The notes beneath the pieces are model-generated. The model was not told the origin of the DNA. It saw nothing but the letters and a program-made list of their open reading frames with translations, and made no database searches. This document shows positions 9,793 through 19,618 of a stretch of 64,000 nt of DNA, piece by piece. Position numbers and translations under genes: made by a program. The number at the start of each line of letters is the position of its first letter. Position 1 is the stretch's first letter. Origin of the DNA: VRUE01 sp963730315 (GTDB lineage Bacteria > Actinomycetota > Thermoleophilia > Solirubrobacterales > 70-9); NCBI GenBank assembly GCA_963730315.1, contig CAVSRD010000016.1, positions 1-64,000 of the forward strand, in the 5' to 3' direction.

Positions 9793-12700
9793 TCAGCGGC
9801 CGTGGCGGCCGCCACGGCGCTTGCCGCGGTGCCGCCGCGACTTGGCCGGCGCCAGCTTCGCCCTGGCGGCGCGGCCCGCGCGCAGGTCGGCGCCGATCGC
9901 GGCGACGCTGACCTTCGCCTTGTCGCTGCGCTCGAGCCCGCGGATCCGCAGGCGGTGCTTGCCCGGCGCTGGGAAGAAGAGCAGGCGACGCCCGTCGCGC
10001 GGGAGGTTGACGCGGACTTCGTAGCCGCGCACGCCCTTCACCTTTTCCCAGGCGACGACCAGCTTGCCGCCACGTCGCCGCGCCTGGACCCGCCGTGGCG
10101 GCTGCGGGCGGCGGTCGCGGGGCGCCTTGTAACGGGCGACGAGCGGCATCCCGTCGGGGATCCCGTCCTGTTCGACGATGGCGATGATTTCGCGCTTGCC
10201 GCCGGGACCTGGAGCGGGGCGGAAGTGGAAGGTGCCGCTGCCCTTGCGCGTCGACCCGATCTCGCGGTAGACGCGGTTGGACTGCTCGGCGAAGGTGACC
10301 TGCTGGCCGACCCGACGGGGCAGGTGGAAGTGGAGCGAGCGGCGATGGCCGGAGCCGCTGACCGTGGCGCGGATCGAGGATCCTGCCGCCACGGCGGACG
10401 CGAAGGCCGAGGCGCGGGGCCGGCTGCCGGGGCCGGAGAGGCCGATGCCGAGCGGGCCCGATCCGGGGCAGCCGAGCGAGGGGAACGGGTCTCCCCAGTC
10501 CCAGCTGATGCCGACGTCGGGGGCGGGGAACGCGATCGGGACGCAGGCGCCGAAGCCGCTGTCGGTGATCCAGGCTTCGCCGCTGAACGGGCCCACCGTT
10601 GCCGTGCCGCTGGCGCTGAAGGTCTTGTGGACGAGGTCGAGGTGGCCGCTGACGTGGCCGCCGACGCCGAGCACTTCGAAGCCGCCGCCGAACTTGAAGT
10701 CGGCGGGGAGGGTGTAGGTGGCGTAGGCGCTGCCGAGCGAGAGCCCGACCACCTTGAGGGTGCCGGTGGCGCTCAGGCTGGTCGGCGCGGAGGCCGGGAA
10801 CTTGAGCTTGATCGCGCCGTCGACGGAGACCGCCCGCAGCCCGGCCGGCTTCGGCCCGGCGAGCAGGTAGACGTCGCCCTCGAAGACATGCGAGCCGGGC
10901 TGACGCAGGTAGGCGAAGGACACCCGGTCGAGGCCGACGATCGGGCTCGGCGGCGCGCCGACGATCGGCAGCGTCGGTTCGAACGGCGGCGGCGTCACCC
11001 GCAGCAGGCTCAGCTCGCCGTCTTCGAAGCCGAATTCGACCTCGGCGATCGAGCTCGCGTAGGCGGGCGGCAGCGAGATCCGCGCCGTGCCCGTGAAGCG
11101 GTTCTGGCCGTCGTAGGTGACGTCGATCCCGGCCAGGCGCAGGGCGGCGAGGCCGGACCCGATCGCGGCCTGCGGCACGTCGATCTTGATGCCGCCGAAC
11201 TTGATCCCGCTCGGGCCGGTGCGCAGCGTCGTGTCGCCGCTGACGGCGCCGATCAGGCCCGGCATCCGCAGGTGGGCGGGGATCTTGGTCCCCTTGCCGG
11301 CGATGATCAGCTCGGCGTCGCCCTGGACCGGGAATTCGAAGAGCTTCTTGGCGAACTTGCCGAGATCGGGGAAGACCGAGCCGTCGGCGGCGCCGAGCCG
11401 GACCACCTTGCCATTGCCGGCGGGCAGCTTCCAGTCGACCGGGCCCTTGTCGAGGAGGACGTTGCCGGCGTGGACCGCCGCCGGGCCGCTGCTGGTCAGG
11501 CGGCGCTGGCCGGGCGTGGCGGTGAGGTGGAAGGCGGCCGCGGCGCTCGCCTTGCCGGCGCCGCCGCCCGCGGGATCGATGTCGATCCCGTTCAGCTTCA
11601 CCGGGCCGTGCGCGACCCAGCTCGAGCCGTCCTTCTTGAAGCAGCCCTGCAGCGCCTGGGCGGTGGCGCCGCCGAGCTTGACCGTCGCCCGGCAGCTGCC
11701 GCCGCCGCTGCCGCCGAGCGGGCTGAACGGCGCGAACCAGATCGGGCCTTGGTCGTTGCCGTCGGCGACCACCGCGCCGCCGCCGTCGGGCGCGGCCCCG
11801 ACCCGCAGGTGGTACATCGCTTCGGTGACATCGCCGCGGGCGAGGCTTTCCAGCGTCCAGCGCTTGCCGCCATCGGTCGAGGTGCTCTGGCGCAGGGCCC
11901 GGCGGCCGGTCTCGTCGTCCTGCAGGAAGACCGCGTGCAGGTTGCCGCCGCCGTCCTCGTAGAGGTCGCGGAAGATCGCCTCGCCGCCCGGCTTGGGGTC
12001 GCTGACGACCCGGTCCGAGGAGCCGGGGAAGTTGGCTCCGTCGTAGCGGCGCACGTGCATCTGGGCCGCCGGGTGCTTGAGGTCCTTGTAGATGAGGAAG
12101 ACGCCGCGCACGCCACTGGCCAGCCTCGGTTCGATGCCGCCCGGGCCCGGGACCTGGGTCACCGGCGCCCAGCTGGCGGAGTCGTTGTAGCTGCCCGAGC
12201 CCGACCAGCGCCGGAAGAGGATGTGGTCGGTTTCCCAGTCGCCGAAGGCGACCAGCGGCGTCAGCGGGTCGGGGAACCCGATCGAGACGTCGAACTCGCC
12301 TTCGAAGCAGCTCGGCGTGATCGCCGCCCCGGTGGTGGTCAGCCCGTCGAGCGGGATCGCCGAGTAGTTGACGCCGTCGTTGCAGCCGCCACCGCCGCCG
12401 GCGGCGGAGAGCGAGAAGTCGCCCGGGCCGGGCTCGACCTGTTCTCCCCAGCCCCAGAAGGTTTCGGCGATCAGCTGCGGCCCGGAGAAGGTCGCGCCGC
12501 CGTCGGCGGAGCGGAAGGCGATGAGGCGGTCGCCGGCGAAGCAGCAGCGTTCGCTGGTGAGGACGATTTCGCCGTTGTCGAGGATGTTGACCCAGGGGTG
12601 GCCGATCGATCCCGGCAGGGCGAAGGTCTGGCTCGACTCGCAGGACCTGGCGCCGCGCGGGACGCGGCAGTAGACGAGGACGTCGTCTTCGAATTCCGGG

Positions 12701-12879
12701 CCGTTGGAGGTCCAGACGACGTGGGCGGTGCCGGCTTCGTCGACCGCGATGTCGGGGAAGTTGGCGCCGGGGTCGGTCGTCAGCTGGTAGGCGCGGGCGG
12801 CGGCCGAGGTGGGGAGGGCGATCGCGGCCGCGAGGGCCGCGATCGCCAGGAGGACCACTATCGGGACGGGACGGCGCAT
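9793..12879 (-). CDS. Large secreted protein with sialidase/BNR-like N-terminal half
   Basis: 1028 residues, intact. Residues 1-28 form a Sec signal peptide (VPIVVLLAIAALAAAIALP then a small-residue cleavage region). The N-terminal half contains repeats of the BNR/Asp-box kind (FRSADGGATFSGP, TSTDGGKRWTLES) and phrases such as DIAVDEAGTAHVVW, suggesting a beta-propeller. The middle is Gly/Asp-rich beta-sandwich-like sequence, and the C-terminus (RRGGKLVVAWEKVKGVRGYEVRV) resembles a fibronectin type III module before a very basic tail. Catalytic sialidase residues cannot be confirmed, so no enzyme activity is claimed. It is probably an exported surface or extracellular protein, transcribed alone. 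Confidence 0.85.
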   Translation of the reverse strand: MRRPVPIVVLLAIAALAAAIALPTSAAARAYQLTTDPGANFPDIAVDEAGTAHVVWTSNGPEFEDDVLVYCRVPRGARSCESSQTFALPGSIGHPWVNILDNGEIVLTSERCCFAGDRLIAFRSADGGATFSGPQLIAETFWGWGEQVEPGPGDFSLSAAGGGGGCNDGVNYSAIPLDGLTTTGAAITPSCFEGEFDVSIGFPDPLTPLVAFGDWETDHILFRRWSGSGSYNDSASWAPVTQVPGPGGIEPRLASGVRGVFLIYKDLKHPAAQMHVRRYDGANFPGSSDRVVSDPKPGGEAIFRDLYEDGGGNLHAVFLQDDETGRRALRQSTSTDGGKRWTLESLARGDVTEAMYHLRVGAAPDGGGAVVADGNDQGPIWFAPFSPLGGSGGGSCRATVKLGGATAQALQGCFKKDGSSWVAHGPVKLNGIDIDPAGGGAGKASAAAAFHLTATPGQRRLTSSGPAAVHAGNVLLDKGPVDWKLPAGNGKVVRLGAADGSVFPDLGKFAKKLFEFPVQGDAELIIAGKGTKIPAHLRMPGLIGAVSGDTTLRTGPSGIKFGGIKIDVPQAAIGSGLAALRLAGIDVTYDGQNRFTGTARISLPPAYASSIAEVEFGFEDGELSLLRVTPPPFEPTLPIVGAPPSPIVGLDRVSFAYLRQPGSHVFEGDVYLLAGPKPAGLRAVSVDGAIKLKFPASAPTSLSATGTLKVVGLSLGSAYATYTLPADFKFGGGFEVLGVGGHVSGHLDLVHKTFSASGTATVGPFSGEAWITDSGFGACVPIAFPAPDVGISWDWGDPFPSLGCPGSGPLGIGLSGPGSRPRASAFASAVAAGSSIRATVSGSGHRRSLHFHLPRRVGQQVTFAEQSNRVYREIGSTRKGSGTFHFRPAPGPGGKREIIAIVEQDGIPDGMPLVARYKAPRDRRPQPPRRVQARRRGGKLVVAWEKVKGVRGYEVRVNLPRDGRRLLFFPAPGKHRLRIRGLERSDKAKVSVAAIGADLRAGRAARAKLAPAKSRRHRGKRRGGRHGR

Positions 12880-12929
12880 CTCGTTTGACGGTGCCGCCCG
12901 GGGGCGGCCTTCGCATCGGTGAGCCGCAC

Positions 12930-15792
12930 CTAACTTTGCCGGCTCAGAGATTCGGCCAGCTGCTGGCGGCGCGAGACGCCGAGCTTGCGGAAGATCGAGC
13001 GCATGTGGGCCTCGACGGTGCGGCGGGTGACGAAGATCCGCTCGGCGATCTCGGCGTTGGCGAAGCCGGCCGCGGCGAGCTCCGCGACCTGGCGCTCGCG
13101 GGCGGTCAGCGCCTCGACCCCGGTGCTGCGCTGGCGGCGGGGGCGGCCGCCGGCGGCGCGCAGCTCGGCCAGGGCGAGTTCGGCCAGGGCGTCGCAGCCA
13201 CGCCGGCGGGCGGTGTCGAGGGCGGGGCGGAGGACGTCGCGCGCCTCACGCCGGCGGCGTGCCCGCCGCAGCGCCATGCCCAGCTCGACTCCGGCGCGGA
13301 TGCGCTCCAGCTCGGCCTGCGAAGTGGCGAGCTCGGCGACCGCCTCGCGCAGGAGCCGGACCGCGTCCTCGCCCTCGGCGATCGCGCCGAGCGTCGCCAG
13401 GGCGGCGCCGGCGGCGCGGGCCGAGCCCCGCCCGGCGGGCGAGGGCGAGCGAGTCCTCCGCCAGAGCCCGGGCGCGCGCGGGCTCGCCGAGGTGGGCCGC
13501 CGCGCGGGCGGCGAGCAGCCGCCAGGGGATGAAGTCCGGGCTCGGTGCCTCGATCGCCAGCGCCCGCTCGCCGGTCTCCAGCGCACCGGCGAGCGCCGCC
13601 GCCCACTCGCCGCGGGCGAAGGCGACGCGGCCCTCGGCGTAGGGCAGGATGATCCAGCCGTAGGTGCCGGGGAGCGTCCGCGTCGCCTCCTGCGGCAGCG
13701 CGATCGCCGCCGCCGCGTCGCCGACCTCGCCGAGCTCCAGCAGCATCTCCGCCTGGCAGGCGCGCAGCGGCACGCGCGCGGCGTCCCAGGCGCCGCCCGT
13801 CAGCTCGAGGACCGCGTCGGCGTCGGCGAGGCAGCCGCGCACGTCACCGCTCCACCAGCGGACGGCGACCCGCGCCTCCAGGCACTCGGCCGTCTCCAGC
13901 CGGCTGCCGCGCCGGCGGGCGCGCTCGATCGCGGCCGCCAGCAGCGCCTCGGCCTCCGCGCAGCGGTCGAGGCCGGCGAGCAGGAAGCCGGCGTTGGCGG
14001 CGACGAACAGCGGCACCGCGTCGGGGCTCTCGCGGAGCTGGGCCGCGACCGCCTTGACGCCGCGGCGCGCCCGCTCGTTGTTGCCGCCGAGAAAGGCGTC
14101 GAGCGCGGTGAACTCGACCCGGGCGACGTCGGCGGCGGCCGGCTCGCCGTCGGCGCCGCGGCGCGGCTCGGCGAGCAGCTCGCGGACCTCCGCGACCAGG
14201 CCGGGCACGGCGCGCCCGGCGATCGCGAAGTTGGCCAGCAGCTCGGCCTCGATCGCGTAGCCCTCGCCGGGCGGGATCGCGGCCAGCGCCTCGCGGACCG
14301 CCTCGAAGGCGCCCTCGCTGTCACCGCTGCTGTAGCGGAGGTGGCCGAGCGAGCCGAGCACGGCCGCGCGCAGCAGCGGCTCCTCGGCGCTCCTCGCCGC
14401 CCGCTCCAGCGGCTCCGCGGCGCTCGGGTCGGCGGCGGCCGTCCGCGCCCGGCCCAGCGCCAGCAGCAGCGCCGGGTCCTCGGCGGCGCCCGGCTCGGCC
14501 AGCGCCCGCTCCAGCATCCGCGCCGCGTCCTCGGGCGCGCCGTGGACGAGCGCCTCCGCGGCTGCGGTCTGCAGCGCCGCGCTCGCCCACCCGCCGCCGC
14601 GCGGCTCGGACTCGAGCAGGTGGGCGGCGACCAGCGCCGCCGCGCCGTCCCCTTCGTGCAGCAGCTCGGCGGCGCGCCGGTGCCCGTGCTCGCGGCCGGC
14701 GGCTGGCAGGTCGTCGTAGAGGGCGCGCCGCACCATCGGGTGGACGAAGGCGAGCGGCCGGCCGGGGGTGAGGAAGCCGGCGGCGGCGAGGCGGTCGGCG
14801 GCGGCCCGTGCCTCCTTCTCGCCGAGCTCGGCGTGGATCGCGAGTAGGTCGAGCGGGGAGGTCTCGAGCACGGCGAGCGAGTGCGCGAGGCGCACCTCGG
14901 AGGAGCCGAGCTGCTGGCCGAGCCGGCGACGCGCCCAGCGCCGGACCGCGTCGGGGCCGAGGGCGGGCAGCCGGTCGGCGGCCGCCGCGTCGGGCTCGAT
15001 CCCGCCGGTGGCGACGGCGAGCGCCAGCTCGCGCAGGAGGAAGGGGTTGCCGCCGGTCACCTCATGGGCGCGGGCCGCGAAGGCGGCGTCGACCGTGCCC
15101 AGCAGCTCGCCGAGCAGGAGGGCGCTCGCCCGCGTGCTGAGCTCGCTCGTCTGGAGGACCGGTCCCTCGGGCGACCAGGCCTGTTCGCCCTCCTCGGCCG
15201 AGGACGGGGGCGCCACCGCCTCGGGCCGGCTGGCGACCACCAGCAGCAGCGACAGCTCCTCGACCCGCCCGGCGAGGTAGCCGAGCGCGGCGCGCGAGGG
15301 CGGGTCGAGCCACTGCAGATCGTCGACGGCGATCAGCGTCGGCTCGATCTCGCCCAGCCGCGCGCAGGCCCAGTAGAAGGCGTGGACGAGAGCGAACCCC
15401 GCATCCGGCGGCGGCAGCGCCGGTGGCGAGCCGGTCAGCAGCGGCCGCAACGGCTCGGCGGCGCCGCCGAGCACCCGCTCGGCCTCGGCCGGTCCCAGCT
15501 CCGCCACCCGCCTCTCCAGGAGGCGCCGCACCCCGCCAAGCGGGAAGTGCCGCTCGAGCTCGCTTCCCCGCGCCCGCAGCACCGCCATTCCCCGCCCGGC
15601 CGCCATTGCCGCTGCCTCCGCGAGCAGGCGGGTCTTGCCCGTGCCCGCCAGCCCCTCCACCGCCAACGTCCCTCCCTCGCCCCCGAGGGCGGCGTCGAGC
15701 CCGGTGCCGATCGCAGTCAGCTCCCGCTCGCGCTCCAGCAGTCGCGCCGACACCCCGACCGCGCCCACGCGACCACGAAGCTCAGGCTCCAT
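12930..15792 (-). CDS. LuxR-family AAA/ATPase transcriptional regulator (LAL type), one frameshift
   Basis: About 950 residues. The N-terminal P-loop AAA domain has GLAGTGKTRLLAEAA (Walker A, about residues 48-55) and LIAVDDLQWLDPPSR (Walker B). A long TPR-like helical middle follows, then a C-terminal LuxR HTH: VEALTARERQVAELAAAGFANAEIAERIFVTRRTVEAHMRSIFRKLGV, ending at 12930. The last 170 residues lie in another frame; the shift occurs in the G/C run near 13430, and the protein is otherwise continuous, so I treat it as one gene. Large LuxR-type ATPases bind inducers or partner proteins and activate catabolic or secondary-metabolite genes. No clear target is adjacent. Confidence 0.82.
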
Positions 15793-15923
15793 GACCCAAG
15801 CCTGCTCCCTCGCAGCCGATAACTCAAGCGACCCGCTTTCCCTCCGTGAGCCTCCGAACCCCCTAGAATGCCGCTTCCCGCATCGCGGCTTCCTTTAAGC
15901 CGGACCGCCGCGATGCCGGGCAC

Positions 15924-15997
15924 GCGCCTGTAGCTCAGTTGGATAGAGCGTCGGTCTACGAAACCGAAGGTCACAGGTTCGAATCCTGTCAGGCGCG
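15924..15997 (+). tRNA. tRNA-Arg(ACG), integration site
   Basis: A complete 74-nt cloverleaf: acceptor GCGCCTG/CAGGCGC, D-arm with AGCTCAGTTGGATAGAGC, anticodon arm TCGGT-CTACGAA-ACCGA with anticodon ACG, and T-arm ACAGGTTCGAATCCTGT. CCA is not encoded. Its 3' portion (from 15956) is the left copy of the 47-bp repeat that bounds the inserted element, so the tRNA is rebuilt by the element end and remains functional. Confidence 0.97.
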
Positions 15998-16002
15998 TTG
16001 AC
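15956..16002 (+). repeat. attL: 47-bp direct repeat (tRNA-Arg 3' part)
   Basis: Identical over 47 bp to 63821-63867. It begins in the anticodon loop (CTACGAAACC) and extends 5 nt beyond the tRNA (TTGAC). This is the usual core of tyrosine-recombinase integration into tRNA genes. Confidence 0.95.
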
Positions 16003-16395
16003 GGTCTCGCCAGTTGTGGAGCCAGATTTGGCTCTGTGGGTGGGTTCGCTGGACTTGCGCCCAGCACGCGCGTCGAGGTCAACCGAAGTCAGCGAAGGTC
16101 AAGAGAAGGCTGCTTTCAGCTGGCTTCGGTCCCTTCACGGTCCCTTCGCGCAACGGCGTTGGGCTCTCATGGCAGGTCGTAATCTCCGTGGCTTCTTGGA
16201 GTTTCGCTCAGCGCGACGCACCGCTATAGGAGCACGCGCGTTCGCGATTCGCGCGAGCACGTTCTGACACGCCTGCACGACGAGCCGGTTCCGCTCCTCC
16301 ATCTCGCGCACGCCTTGCGCTTCCGATCGGGCGCACTCGGGCCGCGCGGAGCTGGTGCCGCCAAGAAGCCAATGGTCGACGGGGGCCCACCGCGT
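16003..16395. other. Left-end non-coding stretch with a minus-strand gene relic
   Basis: No convincing intact gene. It holds the arm-site doublet (16127-16147). Read on the minus strand, 16232-16330 encodes REMEERNRLVVQACQNVLAR, which resembles the C-terminus of the element protein at 47386 (MRERVDRNRMVVEACDKVLG), so a truncated paralogue probably lies here. The remainder holds nothing I recognise. Confidence 0.45.
16127..16147 (+). repeat. Candidate integrase arm sites, left end
   Basis: Two tandem copies of CGGTCCCTTC spaced by one base lie 125 bp inside attL. The same doublet with a slightly different spacer occurs inside the right end (63739-63760). Paired direct repeats inside both ends suit arm-type integrase binding sites; this is an inference. 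Confidence 0.5.
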
Positions 16396-16471
16396 CCCGA
16401 TGCGGGAGCCGTCGCCCCCGGATGATCGCGCGCTTCGCGCGCGCGCCGGGGTGACCGGCTCCCGCATCGGG
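16396..16471 (+). promoter_or_regulatory. Leading-region long hairpin 1 (before parB-like gene)
   Basis: A 15-bp perfect outer stem (16396-16410 with 16457-16471), a further G/C stem inside and an apical GCGCGC-TTCG-type hairpin. It is followed by AAAGGAG and ATG 16500. First of a series with the same plan (long outer stem, small inner stem, then SD and start). Confidence 0.7.
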
Positions 16472-16499
16472 CGGGAGCGCGATTTCAAAGGAGTCTCAG

Positions 16500-18000
16500 A
16501 TGACTCAGGTACTGACCACCCCCGAAGTCGAGATCGACCGCATCGAGGTCGTCGAGGGCCGCAACGCTCGGATCCACTTCGACCCCACCAAGGAAGCGGA
16601 GATGGCCGCGAACATCGCCGAGCTCGGCCTGATCGAGCCGCTTCCGGTCTTCATCCGCCAGGAGGACGGCAAGTGCGAGCTGCTGGCCGGCGAGCGTCGC
16701 TTTCGGGCGGCGCAGAAGGCGGGGCTGAAGACCGTCCCAATCGTGCCGTGGCCCACGCGCGATCGCCGCGTTGGCTTCGCGGAGAACCATCACCGCGAGG
16801 ACTTCGACCCGATCGCGACCGCGCGTGACCTCAATGCGCTCGCCCAGGAGCGCGAGTTGTCGACCGTGAAGGAGATCGCCAAGGCCGCGGACAAGAAGCC
16901 CGACTGGGTCGGGCTGCACCTGCGCCTGCTGAAGCTCCCCGAGGGCGTGCAGGAGGCGATCGCCGCCGGCAGCGTCTCGGCCAAGGCCGAGCGCCAGCTG
17001 CGCCCGATCGCCAAGGTCTCCCCGGCGGTCGCCGAGTGGCTGTGCGAGTGGGCGCGGCGCAAGGAGGTGACGGCCACGCAGTTCGTGGAGGACTTCCACG
17101 AAATCTTCGTCGCCGCCGGTCGCTCCGAGGAGAAGGGCAAGCCGACGATGGTCCGCGGGGCCAGCTTCAAGCTGAGCGAGGTCGTTCCCGACCCCGACGA
17201 GCACAAGGCCCTCGCCGAGCGCTACGGCGGCTCGAGCGCCTACTCTCTCCGAAGCGGACCCGACGATCCGCCTCGAGCAGGCCGACGTCGACGCCGCCCG
17301 CGCCGCCGGCTGCCTGGTCGAGCACACCGGAAACGGGGCTGGCGGCTTCCGCTCCACCGCCGCGTTCATCACCGACGCGGCACTGGCCGCAGACCTCGCC
17401 AAGCAGGTGATCGAGCGCGCCGAGAAGGCCGCGGCTGAGAGGAAGGCCGCGGCGGCGGCCCTGCCCGGCGGAGAGGACGCTGGCTCGCAAGACGCCAAGC
17501 CCGCCGAAAGCCCGCAGGCCAAGGCCAAGAAGCTGAAGGCGAAGGCCGAGGGCTTCAACGAGGTTCTGTGGGGCAAGATCCTCAAGCTCCGCACGCCCGG
17601 GCGCCGCAAGAAGGCGAGCCTGCAGCGCGCAAAGGCCGCGACGCTGGTGATGATCGCCAGCAACGAGAACCTGGCCGGCGCCGGCCTGCGGCTCGTCTGG
17701 CCGCAGCTGCGCGAGGTCGAGGAGACGCAGCTGAAGAACGGCAAGAAGCGCAGGACGGTGACCTACGCGGACCGCGAGCAGTGCACGGCCGAGCTGGTCC
17801 GCAAGGTCACCGGCGCCAAGAGCGTCGAGGAGCTGAACGAGATCGTCGCCGAGGCGCTCTGCGCCGCGGTCCTCGCCAAGCCCGAGGCGATCGCGCAGTC
17901 CAAGCGCATCAGCTGGACGCTCCCCTACTCGGCGCAGACCGAGGTCAAGAAGCTCCTGGCCGGCGACCTCAAAGCAATGCGCGCCCGGGCCGCCAAGTAG
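16500..18000 (+). CDS. ParB/RepB/Spo0J-type DNA-binding protein, one frameshift
   Basis: About 499 residues. The N-terminal ParB domain (residues 10-110) shows IHFDPTKEAEMAANIAELGLIEPL, LLAGERRFRAAQKAG (the GERRxRA CTP-binding-type motif) and ENHHREDFDPI, followed by a helix-turn-helix region (LSTVKEIAKAADKKPDWVGLHLRLLKL). The frame changes near 17250 (extra base in CTCTCTCC); the Lys/Ala-rich C-terminal part then runs to 18000. ParB proteins bind parS-like sites for partition. Element-borne relatives also act in stability or as regulators and leading-region factors; no ParA is seen here. ATG 16500 follows TTTCAAAGGAGTC. First gene of the leading module. Confidence 0.85.
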
Positions 18001-18007
18001 GACAGGA

Positions 18008-18039
18008 GGGAGGGGGCGAGTCGCGGCGAGCCCCCTCCC
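18008..18039 (+). terminator. G/C hairpin after parB-like gene
   Basis: Stem GGGAGGGGGC (18008-18017) with GCCCCCTCCC (18030-18039), starting 7 nt after the stop at 18000. There is no T-run. Termination or attenuation is inferred. Confidence 0.5.
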
Positions 18040-18042
18040 TCA

Positions 18043-18156
18043 GGCGCTGCTTTGAGTTGGTCGTGGCCCTGCACGCCTAGCAGACCTCCTCCGCCCGGCT
18101 GCGCCGGGCTCCCCCGGCCCGCTGTGGCGGGGCCATGACCAACTCAAAGCAGCGCC
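18043..18156 (+). promoter_or_regulatory. Leading-region long hairpin 2, with the start codon inside the stem
   Basis: A 20-bp perfect inverted repeat (18043-18062 with 18137-18156), extending with one mismatch to about 27 bp. The right arm contains ATG 18135 and the first codons of the next gene, so folded RNA would hide the start codon. Two smaller G/C stems fill the loop. Confidence 0.65.
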
Positions 18157-18423
18157 TCAACGACAGCAGCAAGCCCTCTGCCCGGATGCTCGAGGTGCTG
18201 GCCGACATGGCCGCCGAGCGCGGCGTCACCTACGCGGTGCCCGAGACGGCTCGCCGAAGCGCGAGCGGAGTTCAAGCGCCTGCGGCGGATCCCGCGCAGC
18301 TACCGCGCCGAAGCCAGGCGCGAGCTGCAGGCGATCCGCGCGGCGATGGCCGCCGGTGGCGACGAGGCCGCCGTCCGCGACGAGGAGCTCGGCGGCTACG
18401 GATCGAGCGCCCACTGGCGATGA
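18135..18423 (+). CDS. Small basic protein, unknown function, one frameshift
   Basis: About 95 residues in the corrected frame: MTNSKQRLNDSSKPSARMLE, then VLADMAAERGVTYAVPET, shift near 18247, then LAEARAEFKRLRRIPRSYRA and EARRELQAIRAAMAAGGDEA to a stop at 18421-18423. It is mostly helical, charged and has no membrane segment. I do not recognise the family. Its position in the leading region between a ParB-like protein and DprA suggests an establishment or anti-defence role (inference). The extra base in GACGGCTCG is the same type of indel seen elsewhere. Confidence 0.55.
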
Positions 18424-18490
18424 GCTCGCACCACATTGCGGGTCGTCTCGACTCCCGCCGCGCTTGGCTCCGCAGTGGCTCAGGCCCGAT

Positions 18491-18556
18491 GCGCGGGAGC
18501 CGGTGCCCCGAGGATCGCACGCTTCGCGTGCGGGTCGGGCACACCGGCCCCGCGCA
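18491..18556 (+). promoter_or_regulatory. Leading-region long hairpin 3 (before dprA)
   Basis: Outer arms GCGCGGGAGCCGGTGCCCCGA (from 18491) and a near-complement ending at 18556 enclose GCACGC-TTCG-type inner stem 18517-18531. It is followed by TTAAAGGAGG and ATG 18588. The plan matches hairpin 1. Confidence 0.65.
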
Positions 18557-18587
18557 CGGCGGGCGCCCCTGTTAAAGGAGGAACGAC

Positions 18588-19482
18588 ATGCCCTATCCCA
18601 ACGCCTGCGTCGAGTGCCTGCGCCGCTCCTGGCTGCTCGCTTTGCTCGCCCCCTACGTCGACCGCAACCTCGGCGGCGACCCAGCCACTCTGGCGACGAT
18701 GCTTCTGCGGCTCGGCAGCACCGAGCTGGTCGAGGCGGCGGCGCCGAAGGTGGCAGCGCAGATCCTCGCCCGAATCGACGCTCTGACCGAGGACCGGCTG
18801 AGAGCGGACCTCGAGACCGCCGGCTGCTGGGCCTGCTGTCGCCACGGCGAGCGCTACCCGGCGCAGCTGCGCGACGCCCCCGACGCCGCCTGGGCGCTGA
18901 TCGGCCGCGGCGACCCGGCGCTGCTCGCCGACCTCGACCCGGTCGGCACCGTCACCGTCGTCGGCGCCCGCCGCGCCACCGCCTACGGCCGCGAGGTCGC
19001 CCGCGAGTTGGGACGGGAGCTGGCCGGCGCCGGGATCGTCGTCGTCAGCGGCCTCGCCTTCGGCGTCGACGCCTGCTCGCACCGCGGCGCCCTCGACGCC
19101 GGCGGCCGCACCGTCGCCGTCCTCGGCTGCGGCCCCGACACCGCCTACCCGGCGGCCAACCGCTCGCTCTGGCGGCGGATCTGCGAGCAAGGGCCTCGTC
19201 CTCTCCGAGTTCCCGCCCGGGGCGGCGCCCTGGCGCTGGACCTTCCCGGCCCGCAACCGGATCATGGCGGCGCTGGCGGGGATGACGGTCGTCGTCGAGG
19301 CGGCGGCCCGCTCGGGCTCGCTGATCACCGCCGACCTCGCCGCCGATCTCGGCCGCGACCTCGGCGCCGTCCCCGGCCCGGTCACCTCGCGCGCCTCCGC
19401 CGGTCCCAACAACCTGCTCGCCGGCGGCGCCTGCGTCGTCCGCGACGCCCAGGACGTGCTCGACGCCCTCAGCGTCAATTGA
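18588..19482 (+). CDS. dprA: DprA-like DNA-processing protein, one frameshift
   Basis: About 297 residues of the DprA/Smf Rossmann-like family: TVTVVGARRATAYGREVARELG, IVVVSGLAFGVDACSHRGAL, TVAVLGCGPDTAYPAANR, then, after a frame change near 19195, LSEFPPGAAPWRWTFPARNRI and VVEAAARSGSLITADLA. All core blocks are present and the C-terminus ends soon after the core. DprA binds single-stranded DNA and loads RecA. In a conjugative leading region it would act on incoming T-strand DNA, an inference from position beside ssb and ardC. ATG 18588 follows AAAGGAGGAACGAC. Confidence 0.88.
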
Positions 19483-19510
19483 TCCCGAGGAGCGGGGGCC
19501 GCGGACGCAC

Positions 19511-19599
19511 CCGCCCCCGGCGCGCGGGCACCGCCTCCGACCTTGGCACGGCTTCGCCGTGCTCCTGGGTCGGCGGTCGCCCGCCCACCGGGGGCGGGC
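19511..19599 (+). promoter_or_regulatory. Leading-region long hairpin 4 (before ardC-like gene)
   Basis: Nearly the whole 89 nt folds on itself: CCGCCCCCGG at the left pairs with CCGGGGGCGG at the right, continuing through CCGCC/GGCGG and CCGACC/GGGTCGG to an apical GGCACGG-CTTC-GCCGTGC. ATG 19619 follows AAAAGAGGAGC. Confidence 0.65.
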
Positions 19600-19618
19600 C
19601 GCAAAAGAGGAGCACCTC

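Noticed and set aside
9394..12888. Plus-strand 1164-codon open frame opposite the secreted protein
   Set aside because: GC-driven shadow: low-complexity Arg/Ala/Gly/Asp text with no motifs, while the minus strand has a signal peptide and normal composition.
15717..16082. Minus-strand reading frame containing TRLTGFEPVTFGFV
   Set aside because: Antisense translation of the tRNA T-arm, a well-known false protein; the same string appears at attR.
16500..18000. Plasmid partition and replication module
   Set aside because: A ParB-like protein is present but no ParA and no replication initiator is recognised in the window; an integrated element with tRNA repeats fits better.
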